Positions 7,713 to 16,548 of a stretch of 64,000 nucleotides of DNA are shown here, in pieces; position 1 is the stretch's first letter, and each line of letters opens with the position of its first letter. The DNA comes from Candidatus Heimdallarchaeota archaeon (lineage in GTDB: Archaea; Asgardarchaeota; Heimdallarchaeia; JABLTI01). The stretch spans positions 1 to 64,000 of the forward strand of contig JAHLVW010000047.1 in NCBI GenBank assembly GCA_019058275.1, in the 5' to 3' direction. A program made the position numbers and the translations under genes. The notes beneath the pieces were generated by a model, which had not been told where the DNA came from, did not search any database, and was given only the letters and a program-made list of their open reading frames with translations.

Positions 7713-8861
7713 TTATTTTATCATTCTGATTGCATTCATAAATCGCTCTTTAATTTTAATTGCTGATAAGGGGATATTTTCAACATCAGCATTGCCTGGT
7801 TTGAGTATTATATGAAGTAATCTTGGACCATAGCTTTTCTTCTTGCAGATATTGATGATTTCTTCAGGTTCGTAAGCTTTATGTGTATTATCAAAACCAT
7901 AGGCTCTTGCCAATAATTCGAGATCAATTTTACTAAACGCTAATGTTAACTGATTACCAGTGGATCCACAAGCTCCATTATCCATTAAAAGAACAGTTAG
8001 GTTATTACAATAGTTCTTTTCTTGTGTTATAGTACCAAGAATATTTGGATTTGTTAGAATGCTTGCATCTCCATCAATAACAATGACTTCGCTTTCTTTT
8101 ACCAATGCTATTCCTAAACCAATTGCTGATGCCATTCCGAAGCTACCTAACATGTAGAAGTTTGATGGTTGGTCAGATAATTTGAATAATTCCTTACTTG
8201 GAACACCAATATTGCTAATTACGATTTTATTTGTAAGCTGATTTGTTAATGCTTGAATTGCTCTGTATCTGGTAATTTTGGGTTCTGTGATAGTTGTACT
8301 TGCTTTGCCTAAAACAAAAGCAAATTTTCTGATAGGATAGGATTCCTCATCTGGTTTGCTCATATCATATTCACTTTGCTCCCAAAATTTAGGTGAAACA
8401 AAAATTCCAATAGGAATGGATTTTTCATAAGCCATAGAAAATGCTTCTTCGATTTTCTTGGTATCATCTTTCTCTTCAACAAGAACATAGGGAAGTTCAA
8501 CTGCTTCAAAGATCCCGGGTAAGTATTCACCCATTGGTTTTTGTGCTTCAATCTTCTCTTTATAAATTCCTCGCCAACTGATGATCATTGGTATTGGTAT
8601 TTCATAGACTTTGGCTAATGACAAAAGAGCATTTAATGAATTGCCTATTCCACCACTTTGAAACATCATAACAGAACGTTTGCCAGCTAAATGAATTCCA
8701 GTTGATATTCCTACACCCTCTTCTTCTCGAGATAATGGTATATGATGGAGATTCTCTTCTGTTAAATTTAATAGTCGCTTTATTTTAGCACATGGTAGAG
8801 TTAGAGCATATACTATTTTATATTTCTTTAAAAGTTCAATAATTTCATTTTCCAAGTCCAT
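7713..8861 (-). CDS. comDE: Sulfopyruvate decarboxylase, fused alpha and beta subunits (ComDE-like)
   Basis: Thiamine-diphosphate enzyme converting 3-sulfopyruvate to sulfoacetaldehyde in coenzyme M synthesis. Residues 1-165 match ComD: LPCAKIKRLLNL, REEEGVGISTGIHLAGK with the ThDP-activating glutamate, and SWRGIYKEKIEAQKPMGEYLPG. Residues 190-382 match ComE: ISNIGVPSKELF, NFYMLGSFGMASAIGLGIAL, the ThDP motif GDASILTNP...DNGACGSTGNQLT. The usual GDG is GDA here. The two halves are separate in Methanocaldococcus and fused in some methanogens. ATG 8861 follows GAGGTTAC. No other coenzyme M gene lies nearby. Phosphonopyruvate decarboxylase is a related alternative, but the ComD-specific residues favour sulfopyruvate. 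Confidence 0.85.
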   Translation of the reverse strand: MDLENEIIELLKKYKIVYALTLPCAKIKRLLNLTEENLHHIPLSREEEGVGISTGIHLAGKRSVMMFQSGGIGNSLNALLSLAKVYEIPIPMIISWRGIYKEKIEAQKPMGEYLPGIFEAVELPYVLVEEKDDTKKIEEAFSMAYEKSIPIGIFVSPKFWEQSEYDMSKPDEESYPIRKFAFVLGKASTTITEPKITRYRAIQALTNQLTNKIVISNIGVPSKELFKLSDQPSNFYMLGSFGMASAIGLGIALVKESEVIVIDGDASILTNPNILGTITQEKNYCNNLTVLLMDNGACGSTGNQLTLAFSKIDLELLARAYGFDNTHKAYEPEEIINICKKKSYGPRLLHIILKPGNADVENIPLSAIKIKERFMNAIRMIK

Positions 8862-8994
8862 GAATGTAACCTCAAATAACTTCGATTACTAAAATGTGAT
8901 TTTAAATCATTAGTTAAGATGCTTATTAATACATTTGATTAAATTATTGTGTTTAAAAATTTGTGATGAAAAAGAAAAAATGAGAGTAAAGAGA

Positions 8995-10122
8995 TTAGAT
9001 CTTTCCTTCTCTCTTTAGTTTAGCAATTTCCTTAAATTTATCTGGTAGATATTCATCAACAACAAATGTTAGACTTTTAGATGTCAGTGATTGCTGTTCA
9101 GACTTTTGTTTTAATTTCAAGAATTTCTTTAATTCCTCTTGTAAGTAGGGTTTCTGGTATCTTGGATCTCGAAGAAGTTGAACTGTCCTAACAGTATCAC
9201 CTTTAGTAAATTGATCTGTTGGAAGCTCGTATTTAGTAATATCACTTGCTGTTAATCCCATCCAGATTGCATCCGGTGTTGTAAGGCCTATTAAATGTGC
9301 AGCTGCAGCACTACCTGAAGCAATAACATTGTAAATATGCACACCCCAGGGGTCACCGTCTACAAAAGCGTAAACAGGTAATTTGAGTTCTGCATTTATT
9401 CTTCTAATTAATCGACGAGTTCCACGAGGTGCTTGACCTGCTAAATGAACTAAAATAGCATTAAACTGTTCGTCTGCATCTTCTTCAATCAATCTTTGAA
9501 ACATACCACCTGACTCAATGCAAATAACCTTATCAGCTGAGGTTTTCACAAAATCACTTTTGACAAGTGTTGGACCAATAGTTTGACCATCAGGATTAAA
9601 CGTTAGATTAATTTCACGTTTTCCTTTTGTTTTCTTGTCTTGAAATGAAACAGTCAAATCACCATAAATTGTGCTTCTTGCATCTGGAAAGATATTGAAA
9701 TCTTCACGTGCCATACCAATTACTGCTTCAACATCTGTAATTACATTGTCAGATTCTGATTGATTTTTGAACATCTTCGCAAGTGCTGATTCTGAAGAAT
9801 AATACAAATCTCTCAAGGTACTTGTTCTACCTGGTTCTAAAAGGTCTCTAGCAGCAAATGAAGCAACATATAGTGTTTGTAAAAATGGTTTCAAATGCCT
9901 TACATTACTAGCGGATCTCTTTACTTTTCGTTTTCCAACTGTATATTGTCTCATTTTTTGATCATAATAAATATTGGAACTGGATCTCAAAGGCATCTCA
10001 AATTCAGGATAATTTTCTGCTTCAATTTGTGTGTAAACATTCTTTCCAAGAGAAACTAATTTTTTGAATGCTTTCTTCTTAACCTCATCAGCATGAGTGC
10101 CAGGTTTAGTTTGCTTTGACAT
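8995..10122 (-). CDS. top6A: DNA topoisomerase VI subunit A
   Basis: Catalytic DNA-cleaving subunit of type IIB topoisomerase, the relative of Spo11. The 5Y-CAP domain carries STLRDLYYSSES, where Tyr108 aligns with the Spo11 catalytic tyrosine. The Toprim domain has CIESGG (Glu203) and FVDGDPWG (Asp255, Asp257) as metal ligands. At 375 residues it is of normal length. GTGATAAA precedes ATG 10122. It lies 21 nt downstream of top6B, so the two subunits are made from one message, as in other archaea. Confidence 0.97.
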   Translation of the reverse strand: MSKQTKPGTHADEVKKKAFKKLVSLGKNVYTQIEAENYPEFEMPLRSSSNIYYDQKMRQYTVGKRKVKRSASNVRHLKPFLQTLYVASFAARDLLEPGRTSTLRDLYYSSESALAKMFKNQSESDNVITDVEAVIGMAREDFNIFPDARSTIYGDLTVSFQDKKTKGKREINLTFNPDGQTIGPTLVKSDFVKTSADKVICIESGGMFQRLIEEDADEQFNAILVHLAGQAPRGTRRLIRRINAELKLPVYAFVDGDPWGVHIYNVIASGSAAAAHLIGLTTPDAIWMGLTASDITKYELPTDQFTKGDTVRTVQLLRDPRYQKPYLQEELKKFLKLKQKSEQQSLTSKSLTFVVDEYLPDKFKEIAKLKREGKI

Positions 10123-10143
10123 TTTATCACATTCCCAATGTAA

Positions 10144-11637
10144 CTACTTATTCTCATAAACGAAATCAAGCGATGGTACTTCCTTTTTACCACTAAGCTT
10201 AGTAGCAAATTGAGCAATATAAGGCATATATTTCTCAAAAATGCTTATTCGTATTTTTGAACGTTCTTCTCGTTCAACTCTTGAAAGATAAACTCTTAAT
10301 TTTCTAGCACAAACTTGCATTGCTAATCTTACTTCTCGTTCTAATTCCTCTCGATCTGATATAGATTCTTTGCCTGCAGTGCGATATGGAACCTTAGTTG
10401 ATGCAATATGTGTTATAATAGCTAGCTTTGAGTTATCATGAACCTTATACATTCGCCAATTGAATGTTCTAATTATTTTAGCACAAACATCGGCATATTG
10501 ATCATAGAGAAGGGGAATTCGATTAGCAAAACGATAAAGAGTAGGTTCTGAAGATCTTTCTATTATGTTTCCACCAAAAGCCATGGCAACTTCAACAATA
10601 AAGGGATGTCCAGAATATGCTTGTGGTTTCCTTGTAACTGTAGTAATGAAGTCTGGTTCTAGTTCTTTTTGGATGCCTGCTGTAAGGACTTCCTCACCAA
10701 TAGGTGACAAACATTTAGTTTCAGGGGATAAGAAATCCTCGAAAGTATTCATCCCTTTTACACATCTAACAATTTCTTCATGGTTTAATTTATTGGGAGC
10801 CTTTTCAGGATTAATATTCACAAATTTTAAGAAACTTTGTGCAGTTTTTACACCTACTCTTTGGAAATTACTCTGTAAGAATTTTCTCATAGTCTTTTGT
10901 CTTGCAATTCTAATTAATCTAAGCATTTTCTCTGTGTCTATTCCTCTTGGATGTGGTAATACTGCTTCTCCAAGTTTAGGAACTTCATCAATCACTTTAT
11001 TGAATTTGTAGAGAATTCCATAGGCATCAATGAACGTGATATTTGCATACGGTGCCACCATAGCAGTTGATTCAATATAATCCAAGATTTTTGTATGAGC
11101 TCTTCTATAATCTCCCTCAATATTTACTTCAACAGCTACTCCATGCCATTTTTTCTTGTTGGGAATTTGCCCATGATAATGGATTATAGGTTCATTCCTT
11201 TGAATATTAATCATTAAATGGTATTCGTCAATAACATCACTTCCTCTACTACAACTCAATACTCTTGTAGGGAGATTAGTTGTAATTTGGGAATAGAGAA
11301 CAGTCATAGACGCTCCAAGTCCAAAATGACCTCTAGATTGTCTTTCTACATATTTTCCTCCAAAAAGAAGTTTAGCTAAAGCTTTTGGAACCTTATCACC
11401 TGGAATGCCTATTCCATTGTCACTAATGAAAATAGTAAAGACATCTTCACTTCGCTGTTTAAAGGAAACGAAAATATCAGGATTAATTCCACCTATTTCT
11501 GCACCATCAAATGAATTCTCAATGATCTCTCTAAATGCAGTATAAAGACTTTTTACAGGAGAATCAAATCCAGCTAATTCTCGATTCCTGTAAAAGAAAT
11601 CAGCTGGAGAAAGTTGCTTGAATTCCACCTTGCTCAA
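10144..11637 (-). CDS. top6B: DNA topoisomerase VI subunit B
   Basis: GHKL-type ATPase subunit that dimerises on ATP binding and drives strand passage with Top6A. The Bergerat fold is visible: IIENSFDGAE with Asn41 as Mg ligand, ISDNGIGIPG (Asp73), and the ATP-lid RGHFGLGAS (102-110). The transducer domain shows CLSPIGEEVL near residue 310. At 497 residues it is at the short end and apparently lacks the extra C-terminal domain present in some euryarchaeal proteins. Start is TTG 11637 (MSKVEF), after TGATAACC; no in-frame ATG precedes it. First gene of the top6B-top6A pair. Confidence 0.96.
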   Translation of the reverse strand: MSKVEFKQLSPADFFYRNRELAGFDSPVKSLYTAFREIIENSFDGAEIGGINPDIFVSFKQRSEDVFTIFISDNGIGIPGDKVPKALAKLLFGGKYVERQSRGHFGLGASMTVLYSQITTNLPTRVLSCSRGSDVIDEYHLMINIQRNEPIIHYHGQIPNKKKWHGVAVEVNIEGDYRRAHTKILDYIESTAMVAPYANITFIDAYGILYKFNKVIDEVPKLGEAVLPHPRGIDTEKMLRLIRIARQKTMRKFLQSNFQRVGVKTAQSFLKFVNINPEKAPNKLNHEEIVRCVKGMNTFEDFLSPETKCLSPIGEEVLTAGIQKELEPDFITTVTRKPQAYSGHPFIVEVAMAFGGNIIERSSEPTLYRFANRIPLLYDQYADVCAKIIRTFNWRMYKVHDNSKLAIITHIASTKVPYRTAGKESISDREELEREVRLAMQVCARKLRVYLSRVEREERSKIRISIFEKYMPYIAQFATKLSGKKEVPSLDFVYENK

Positions 11638-11789
11638 TGGTTATCACTCAATTATTGCGCTCTAGTTTTCTATTTCCATTCCTCAATTATAATTTTTTGG
11701 CATTGAAAATTAACACTTGCTATTTTTGTTAGTTTTATGTTGAAAGAATAGAGTTTAAAAAACAAAAAATCGATTTAATTCTGAGAAAG

Positions 11790-12965
11790 ATGTCCGAAGA
11801 AAGAAAAGATGATGAATGGGAAATCCCTGATATACCTACGATTGGTAAACCTGATGAATCTATTGATACGGTAGCTATTGTGGAAAAAGTCTACACAGAA
11901 GTTCTTGAGGAATTAGAATCACAATATCTTGAATCAAAAGATGAATTTGTAACTGATGAGGAACACATCAAAGGGCTTGCTATTGAAGTATGTGAAGCTG
12001 ACAAGAAAAAACGAGCAAAGTTTAAGGAAATGCCCCCCAAGAAAAGAACTACTTTTATGACATTAATTATGATTCTATCTTCTGGATTTATAACACTAGT
12101 ATTTAGTGTTGCTTTACATTTTTCACCTATGATTAATCAGGATAGAAAAGGTCTAATGAATGCACTACCAGGAAATTTCATTACAGAACTAATGATACTC
12201 TGGTTAGTCTCATTAGTAGCATTCTTCGTTTTGTTGCCACTCTTTCCTTATCTATCAAAATTGTATATCTTCGCACATAAATTGGTCAAACTATTCAAGT
12301 TTGAATACAGCATTGTAGAAACAGATGAACATTATTTAAATTTCAAAGAAGTTTTGAGTAGGATCTTAATTCCCTACTTGTTTAGTTTTGTATTAGGGTA
12401 TTGGATATCGACTTGGTTTTTTATCCCGAACATGGGCAATTTGGGAGCCAATGCTATTGCAACATCAACATTAATTTATTTCCTATTTTCACTGATCTTA
12501 TTACCTCTTACAATATTGTTTATTGCACCATTGTGGTTGCTTGATGATACAGGAATAATATCCATGAAAAAACGTAAAGAAGGTGATAGAAAAATACCAG
12601 ACATGGAAGGACCTACAGTCTTCTTCTTTGATTTCTTTACTGGTTCAACATATACACTAGCTGCAATAACATTTGTTAAATTTTTCATCAATCTATTCAG
12701 CAAATTTAGTTATGATATTTTTATTGCTTTTTGGTTTATAATCTTATTAATTCTACCTGCACAAATATTACCTATAATTTATCTTTATGAGAATTTCATG
12801 CGAAAGTCAAAACGTAAATTACTAAAGATACTTCCAGATAAGTTAGTTGACAAAACACCAAAAACAGTAGTCGATATCTCAGCGTTAGATCCATTTAGTA
12901 CTTATGGTATAGAGGTAAAAATCGATAAGTTAGATGATGAAACTAGTCAAAACATCGAAACCTAA
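11790..12965 (+). CDS. Multi-spanning membrane protein of unknown function
   Basis: I recognise no family. An acidic soluble N-terminus (about 85 residues) is followed by about six hydrophobic segments near residues 87-110, 128-150, 192-212, 220-248, 282-302 and 308-330, and then a charged cytoplasmic tail of about 55 residues. There is no signal peptide. ATG 11790 is the first start after the divergent top6B promoter. The stop overlaps, by four bases, the end of the convergent acyltransferase gene, so no terminator separates them. The helical layout is vaguely like Yip1-type membrane proteins, but I would not name it so. Confidence 0.75.
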   Translation: MSEERKDDEWEIPDIPTIGKPDESIDTVAIVEKVYTEVLEELESQYLESKDEFVTDEEHIKGLAIEVCEADKKKRAKFKEMPPKKRTTFMTLIMILSSGFITLVFSVALHFSPMINQDRKGLMNALPGNFITELMILWLVSLVAFFVLLPLFPYLSKLYIFAHKLVKLFKFEYSIVETDEHYLNFKEVLSRILIPYLFSFVLGYWISTWFFIPNMGNLGANAIATSTLIYFLFSLILLPLTILFIAPLWLLDDTGIISMKKRKEGDRKIPDMEGPTVFFFDFFTGSTYTLAAITFVKFFINLFSKFSYDIFIAFWFIILLILPAQILPIIYLYENFMRKSKRKLLKILPDKLVDKTPKTVVDISALDPFSTYGIEVKIDKLDDETSQNIET

Positions 12966-14302
12966 AATGATTCATTTATTTTAATTTCAATTCCAAAATA
13001 TCGTAATTTGTTGAAGAATTTTTCTTCAACAACACTCTCTTTTATACTTCTAGCAAAATTAATGTATAAATCATCAAAGTAAGTGAGTAATGCACAACTT
13101 GATTTAAAGTACGGATGATTCATAGGTAATAATTGAATGCCTAAAACCTCTTCATTCAGAGGTATGGGCATTGAGGTTCTACCTAGATTAGTGAGAAATG
13201 CAGAGAAAAGTGCTTCGCCTGTTTTTCGATATATAGGTTTTACAAACCAACTTTTTAGAAAAGATGGAGTTGCATGAACAAAAGGATTAACCTCCATAGC
13301 AACATAATTAGAAATTATTTGTACAAGATATTTCTCATTTATGTGTAAATTTTTGTAATGATGAACTTGTTCAATTATTTCCTTAAATGAAAATTCACCA
13401 AGACGCGGATCAATACCTGGTGCTATAAACATAGTGAAATTTCTCATTGTTTTAGATGGAATGAGCTTTCTAGCATTAATAGGAATCATTATTCTTATAG
13501 GTCGTTTTTTTCGTTTAAGCTGCTTCTTTGGCATCTCGAACATTATTTCTTGTAAAGCCTCTATGTAAACTGCTGTTAAAAATTCAGTCAATGTAACTTG
13601 CCATTTTTTGGAATTCTCAAGGACATCGTTAACATTCATTTTTCCGCTAATGACATATGTTACTCCTAATTTTTCCTTTTCAAATGGTAAATGAAATGCT
13701 CTGTATACTTTTCCTATCTTTGGTATGCCAATCTTGAAGTTTTTTCTATATGAATATTCGAATTCTTCTGCTAATGGTGTTTGATTAGGTCTGAAAATAT
13801 CCCCCCAATCATTGGTTACAAATCCCTTAAGTGTCAAATATTCAGCAGTAAGTGCTTTAAGGAAAGTTAAGGCACCTACCCCATCTGTTAAACAATGATT
13901 AAACTCAACGATTATTTTATTATAACTTGCTATTATCCTATATGGAAATGTGTTTGGTTCTTTAATAGGTATATATTGTAATGGATAATCAGTTTCATGA
14001 GTGATTTGTGGTATTTCTGTTGTTGTCTTCCATTTATGCCAGAGAAAACCTCGAGATAATTGAACTTGATAATATGGAAAACGGCCTATAATATTATCAA
14101 CTGCTTTTTGGAGGTCATCAACATTGACAAGTTCTTTAAGGGAAACCCAAAAGCGATAGACAGTAGGGATTCTGGGCGATGAGACATATGTGAAAAGTTT
14201 TCCAGCGACATCTAATCGGTATTTTTCTTTGATGAGTGATTTTGCATCATCGATGTCTTCATCATCTTTTTCTTGTTGCAGAGACTCATCTTTTATTTTC
14301 AT
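12962..14302 (-). CDS. Condensation/alcohol-acyltransferase superfamily protein (HxxxDG)
   Basis: CoA-dependent acyltransferase fold related to NRPS condensation domains, wax ester synthases and alcohol acetyltransferases. The catalytic motif HCLTDG (His136, Asp140, Gly141) is intact and lies in IVEFNHCLTDGVGALTFLKA. LQKAVDNIIGRFPYYQVQL (about residues 64-82) is the usual first helix, and RIMIPINARKLIPSKTMRNF matches the floor-loop region of wax synthase relatives. At 446 residues it is a single stand-alone domain, with no carrier protein or NRPS module near. It faces flavodoxin on the same strand and the geranylgeranyl reductase family gene beyond. The acceptor is unknown; ester formation on a lipid or polyprenol is a reasonable guess. 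Confidence 0.8.
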   Translation of the reverse strand: MKIKDESLQQEKDDEDIDDAKSLIKEKYRLDVAGKLFTYVSSPRIPTVYRFWVSLKELVNVDDLQKAVDNIIGRFPYYQVQLSRGFLWHKWKTTTEIPQITHETDYPLQYIPIKEPNTFPYRIIASYNKIIVEFNHCLTDGVGALTFLKALTAEYLTLKGFVTNDWGDIFRPNQTPLAEEFEYSYRKNFKIGIPKIGKVYRAFHLPFEKEKLGVTYVISGKMNVNDVLENSKKWQVTLTEFLTAVYIEALQEIMFEMPKKQLKRKKRPIRIMIPINARKLIPSKTMRNFTMFIAPGIDPRLGEFSFKEIIEQVHHYKNLHINEKYLVQIISNYVAMEVNPFVHATPSFLKSWFVKPIYRKTGEALFSAFLTNLGRTSMPIPLNEEVLGIQLLPMNHPYFKSSCALLTYFDDLYINFARSIKESVVEEKFFNKLRYFGIEIKINESF

Positions 14303-14422
14303 ATATATCCCACAATAATGTTTAACTTCTTAGCAATCCTCATGATTTCTTGAGAATTTCTAATTGATTGTATTCAAGTGAATATTAACATATAGTTCCA
14401 TTAAGATATGATATTTGAATCT

Positions 14423-14917
14423 TTATTTCTTTGTTAGATTTGCTTTTATCTCTGATAACCAACGTTTCAATCGTTCCATAACAGAGCCTTTATCTTGTTG
14501 CAAGGGATCTTTAAAACCAATTTCATCTACTATTTCATTTCCTTTCAATGCTTTTGTCATATGTTTAGAGATTCTTCCTCTTTTGACAGTAAAACAATAG
14601 AAAAGAGCAATTTTCTTTCCTTCAATCTTTTCATTTGAAAAGAATGATCGAATAGCTGGAGCATATGTACCAGACCAAATTGGTGTTCCTATGAAAAGTA
14701 AATCATAATCATTAATTTTTATATCATAAGGTTTAAGCAAGGGTTTAGTTTTCATTAAAACTTGTTTCTCACCTAGATATTTCTTCATATAATCCTTTGA
14801 TTCAACATCCTTTTCTAATTTCAACTCAAGAACATCAGCATCAAAATCATCAGCTATTGTATCACCAATAATTTTGGTATCGCCTTCGAATGAGTAATAA
14901 ATAACAAGGGTCTTCAA
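14423..14917 (-). CDS. Flavodoxin
   Basis: FMN-binding electron carrier. The phosphate-binding loop YSFEGDTKIIGDTI (residues 9-22), YDLLFIGTPIWSGTYAPAIRSFF and GKKIALFYCFT are standard flavodoxin features; 164 residues is usual. Start is TTG 14917 (MKTLVIYYS). It is divergent from the flavoprotein reductase gene at 15104, with a 186-nt shared promoter region, so it could supply electrons to that enzyme. This is inference from position. Confidence 0.9.
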   Translation of the reverse strand: MKTLVIYYSFEGDTKIIGDTIADDFDADVLELKLEKDVESKDYMKKYLGEKQVLMKTKPLLKPYDIKINDYDLLFIGTPIWSGTYAPAIRSFFSNEKIEGKKIALFYCFTVKRGRISKHMTKALKGNEIVDEIGFKDPLQQDKGSVMERLKRWLSEIKANLTKK

Positions 14918-15103
14918 GTTCTATTCAACTCTAATTATTAGTTCTCAATTCTCTCTTTTATCTTTATCATTCATAAATTTAAGATTAATGAATGTTTTAA
15001 GTTTAGTTATGAAGATTATTGGCAAAGATTTTAATGTTACACTAGTTATTTTCTGATAATCAAGAGGAACTGTAAATCAAACAAATGTTAAATGGTGGAT
15101 TAA

Positions 15104-16462
15104 TTGGCTACGGAGAAATTCGACCTTATAATAATTGGCGCTGGAACAGCTGGTAGTTTAGCAGCATATTCAGCAGCAAAAAATGGGTTAAATAAAATCG
15201 CACTAATAGATAGAAAACGAAAAGAGCAAATAGGTAAGAAAATTTGTGGGGATGGCATTGGTACAAAGCATTTAACTTTTTTACAGGAAATTGGTTTTCC
15301 AATTAATGAAAGTAATATTATAACTAATTCCATTAAAACTGCTCACATAATCTCACCAGACCATGAGAAAAATTACTCTCTCCCAGTTGAAGGACAATTA
15401 ACAATAATAAATCGTCATAGGTTTGGTCAAGTACTACTAGATGAAACATTAAATGAAGGAGTAAAGCTATTCGATAAAACATCTTTCAGAGAAGTTGAAG
15501 TTAAGAGCAATGTTGCCAAAGCAAAATTCCTTGAGAAAGGTAATGGTATCTTAAATTTAGAAGCTCCGCTCCTTGTTGATGCATCTGGAATAAACTCCAA
15601 GATTAGAGAGGGATCAGCTTTCTTTGATGAATCAGCTAAACTAAAAGATGATGAGCAATATTATTGTTATAGAGAAATAAATCATATAGAGAATCCTCCC
15701 GAGCATTATGTTGATAGTGCTATTTTCGAATTCAGTTATAACCTAACTAAAGGTGGATATAAGTGGTTTTTCAGTAGAGGAAATAACGAATTCAATATGG
15801 GAATTGGCGTTCCAAAAGCTTGGATAGCTGAGGTATCACCTAAAATCGTTTATCAAAATGATATGAGTTCAAGATTTGATCAATCTAAAGTTATGGATGC
15901 AGGTGTTGGGTTTGTGCCAACACATCACCCAATACCCTCACATGTAAAGGATAATATTGTGCTAATAGGTGATGCAGGTCTGATAGTAAATCCACTTCAT
16001 GGTGGAGGATTGAGTCCATCATTAGCTTCAGGCTATATCATTGGCAAAATAGCTGCTAATTTGATTCCTAATGAAGCATTATCAGAAAATGATTTGTGGA
16101 TTTTCAATAAAAAGATACATGAAAGATATGGACTTAGATACTCAATCCTTGATTTATATAGAATTCTTCTTCAGAACATTTCTGATAATGAATTAAATCA
16201 TGCGTTAAAAGAAGAATATCTGCCTTTAGGAAGCATCTTCTATGCTCGTGAATATGATATCTTAATGAAACTTTCTAGAAAACTTGGTGAAGTTTGGAAG
16301 GACATTCCAAATGAACGATTTAGTGCACTGCCTAAATTTATTGAAAACGTCTATGATGTAACAAATAGATATCCCGAATCACCTGAAGAACTGTCAAACT
16401 GGGCAACAGAATATAATAGAATCTATTCTAAATATCAATCATTAATTTCTATTCGAAACTAA
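15104..16462 (+). CDS. Geranylgeranyl reductase-family FAD oxidoreductase
   Basis: Flavoprotein of the family that hydrogenates isoprenoid chains of archaeal membrane lipids. FAD binding is shown by DLIIIGAGTAGSLAAYSAAK (residues 7-26), KKICGDGIG (the CGxG-type motif of the family) and NIVLIGDAGLIVNPLHGGGLSPSLASG (about 285-311). At 452 residues it is slightly longer than typical digeranylgeranylglycerophospholipid reductases (about 400), so a family member with another isoprenoid substrate is possible. Start is TTG 15104 (MATEKFD). It is followed by a good hairpin-T terminator and stands opposite flavodoxin, a plausible electron donor. Confidence 0.85.
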   Translation: MATEKFDLIIIGAGTAGSLAAYSAAKNGLNKIALIDRKRKEQIGKKICGDGIGTKHLTFLQEIGFPINESNIITNSIKTAHIISPDHEKNYSLPVEGQLTIINRHRFGQVLLDETLNEGVKLFDKTSFREVEVKSNVAKAKFLEKGNGILNLEAPLLVDASGINSKIREGSAFFDESAKLKDDEQYYCYREINHIENPPEHYVDSAIFEFSYNLTKGGYKWFFSRGNNEFNMGIGVPKAWIAEVSPKIVYQNDMSSRFDQSKVMDAGVGFVPTHHPIPSHVKDNIVLIGDAGLIVNPLHGGGLSPSLASGYIIGKIAANLIPNEALSENDLWIFNKKIHERYGLRYSILDLYRILLQNISDNELNHALKEEYLPLGSIFYAREYDILMKLSRKLGEVWKDIPNERFSALPKFIENVYDVTNRYPESPEELSNWATEYNRIYSKYQSLISIRN

Positions 16463-16488
16463 GAAGTAAATCTTAGTTGCATTTTTTT
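16457..16488 (+). terminator. Hairpin plus T-run terminator
   Basis: AACTAAGA (16457-16464) pairs with TCTTAGTT (16471-16478) over a six-base loop, followed within three bases by seven Ts. It begins inside the last codons of the geranylgeranyl reductase family gene and separates it from the MFS gene. Confidence 0.65.
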
Positions 16489-16548
16489 ATTCTACATGAC
16501 ACCAATGAAACATTTTTTAATGTTTAAATTACTTTTAATCATCAAAAT

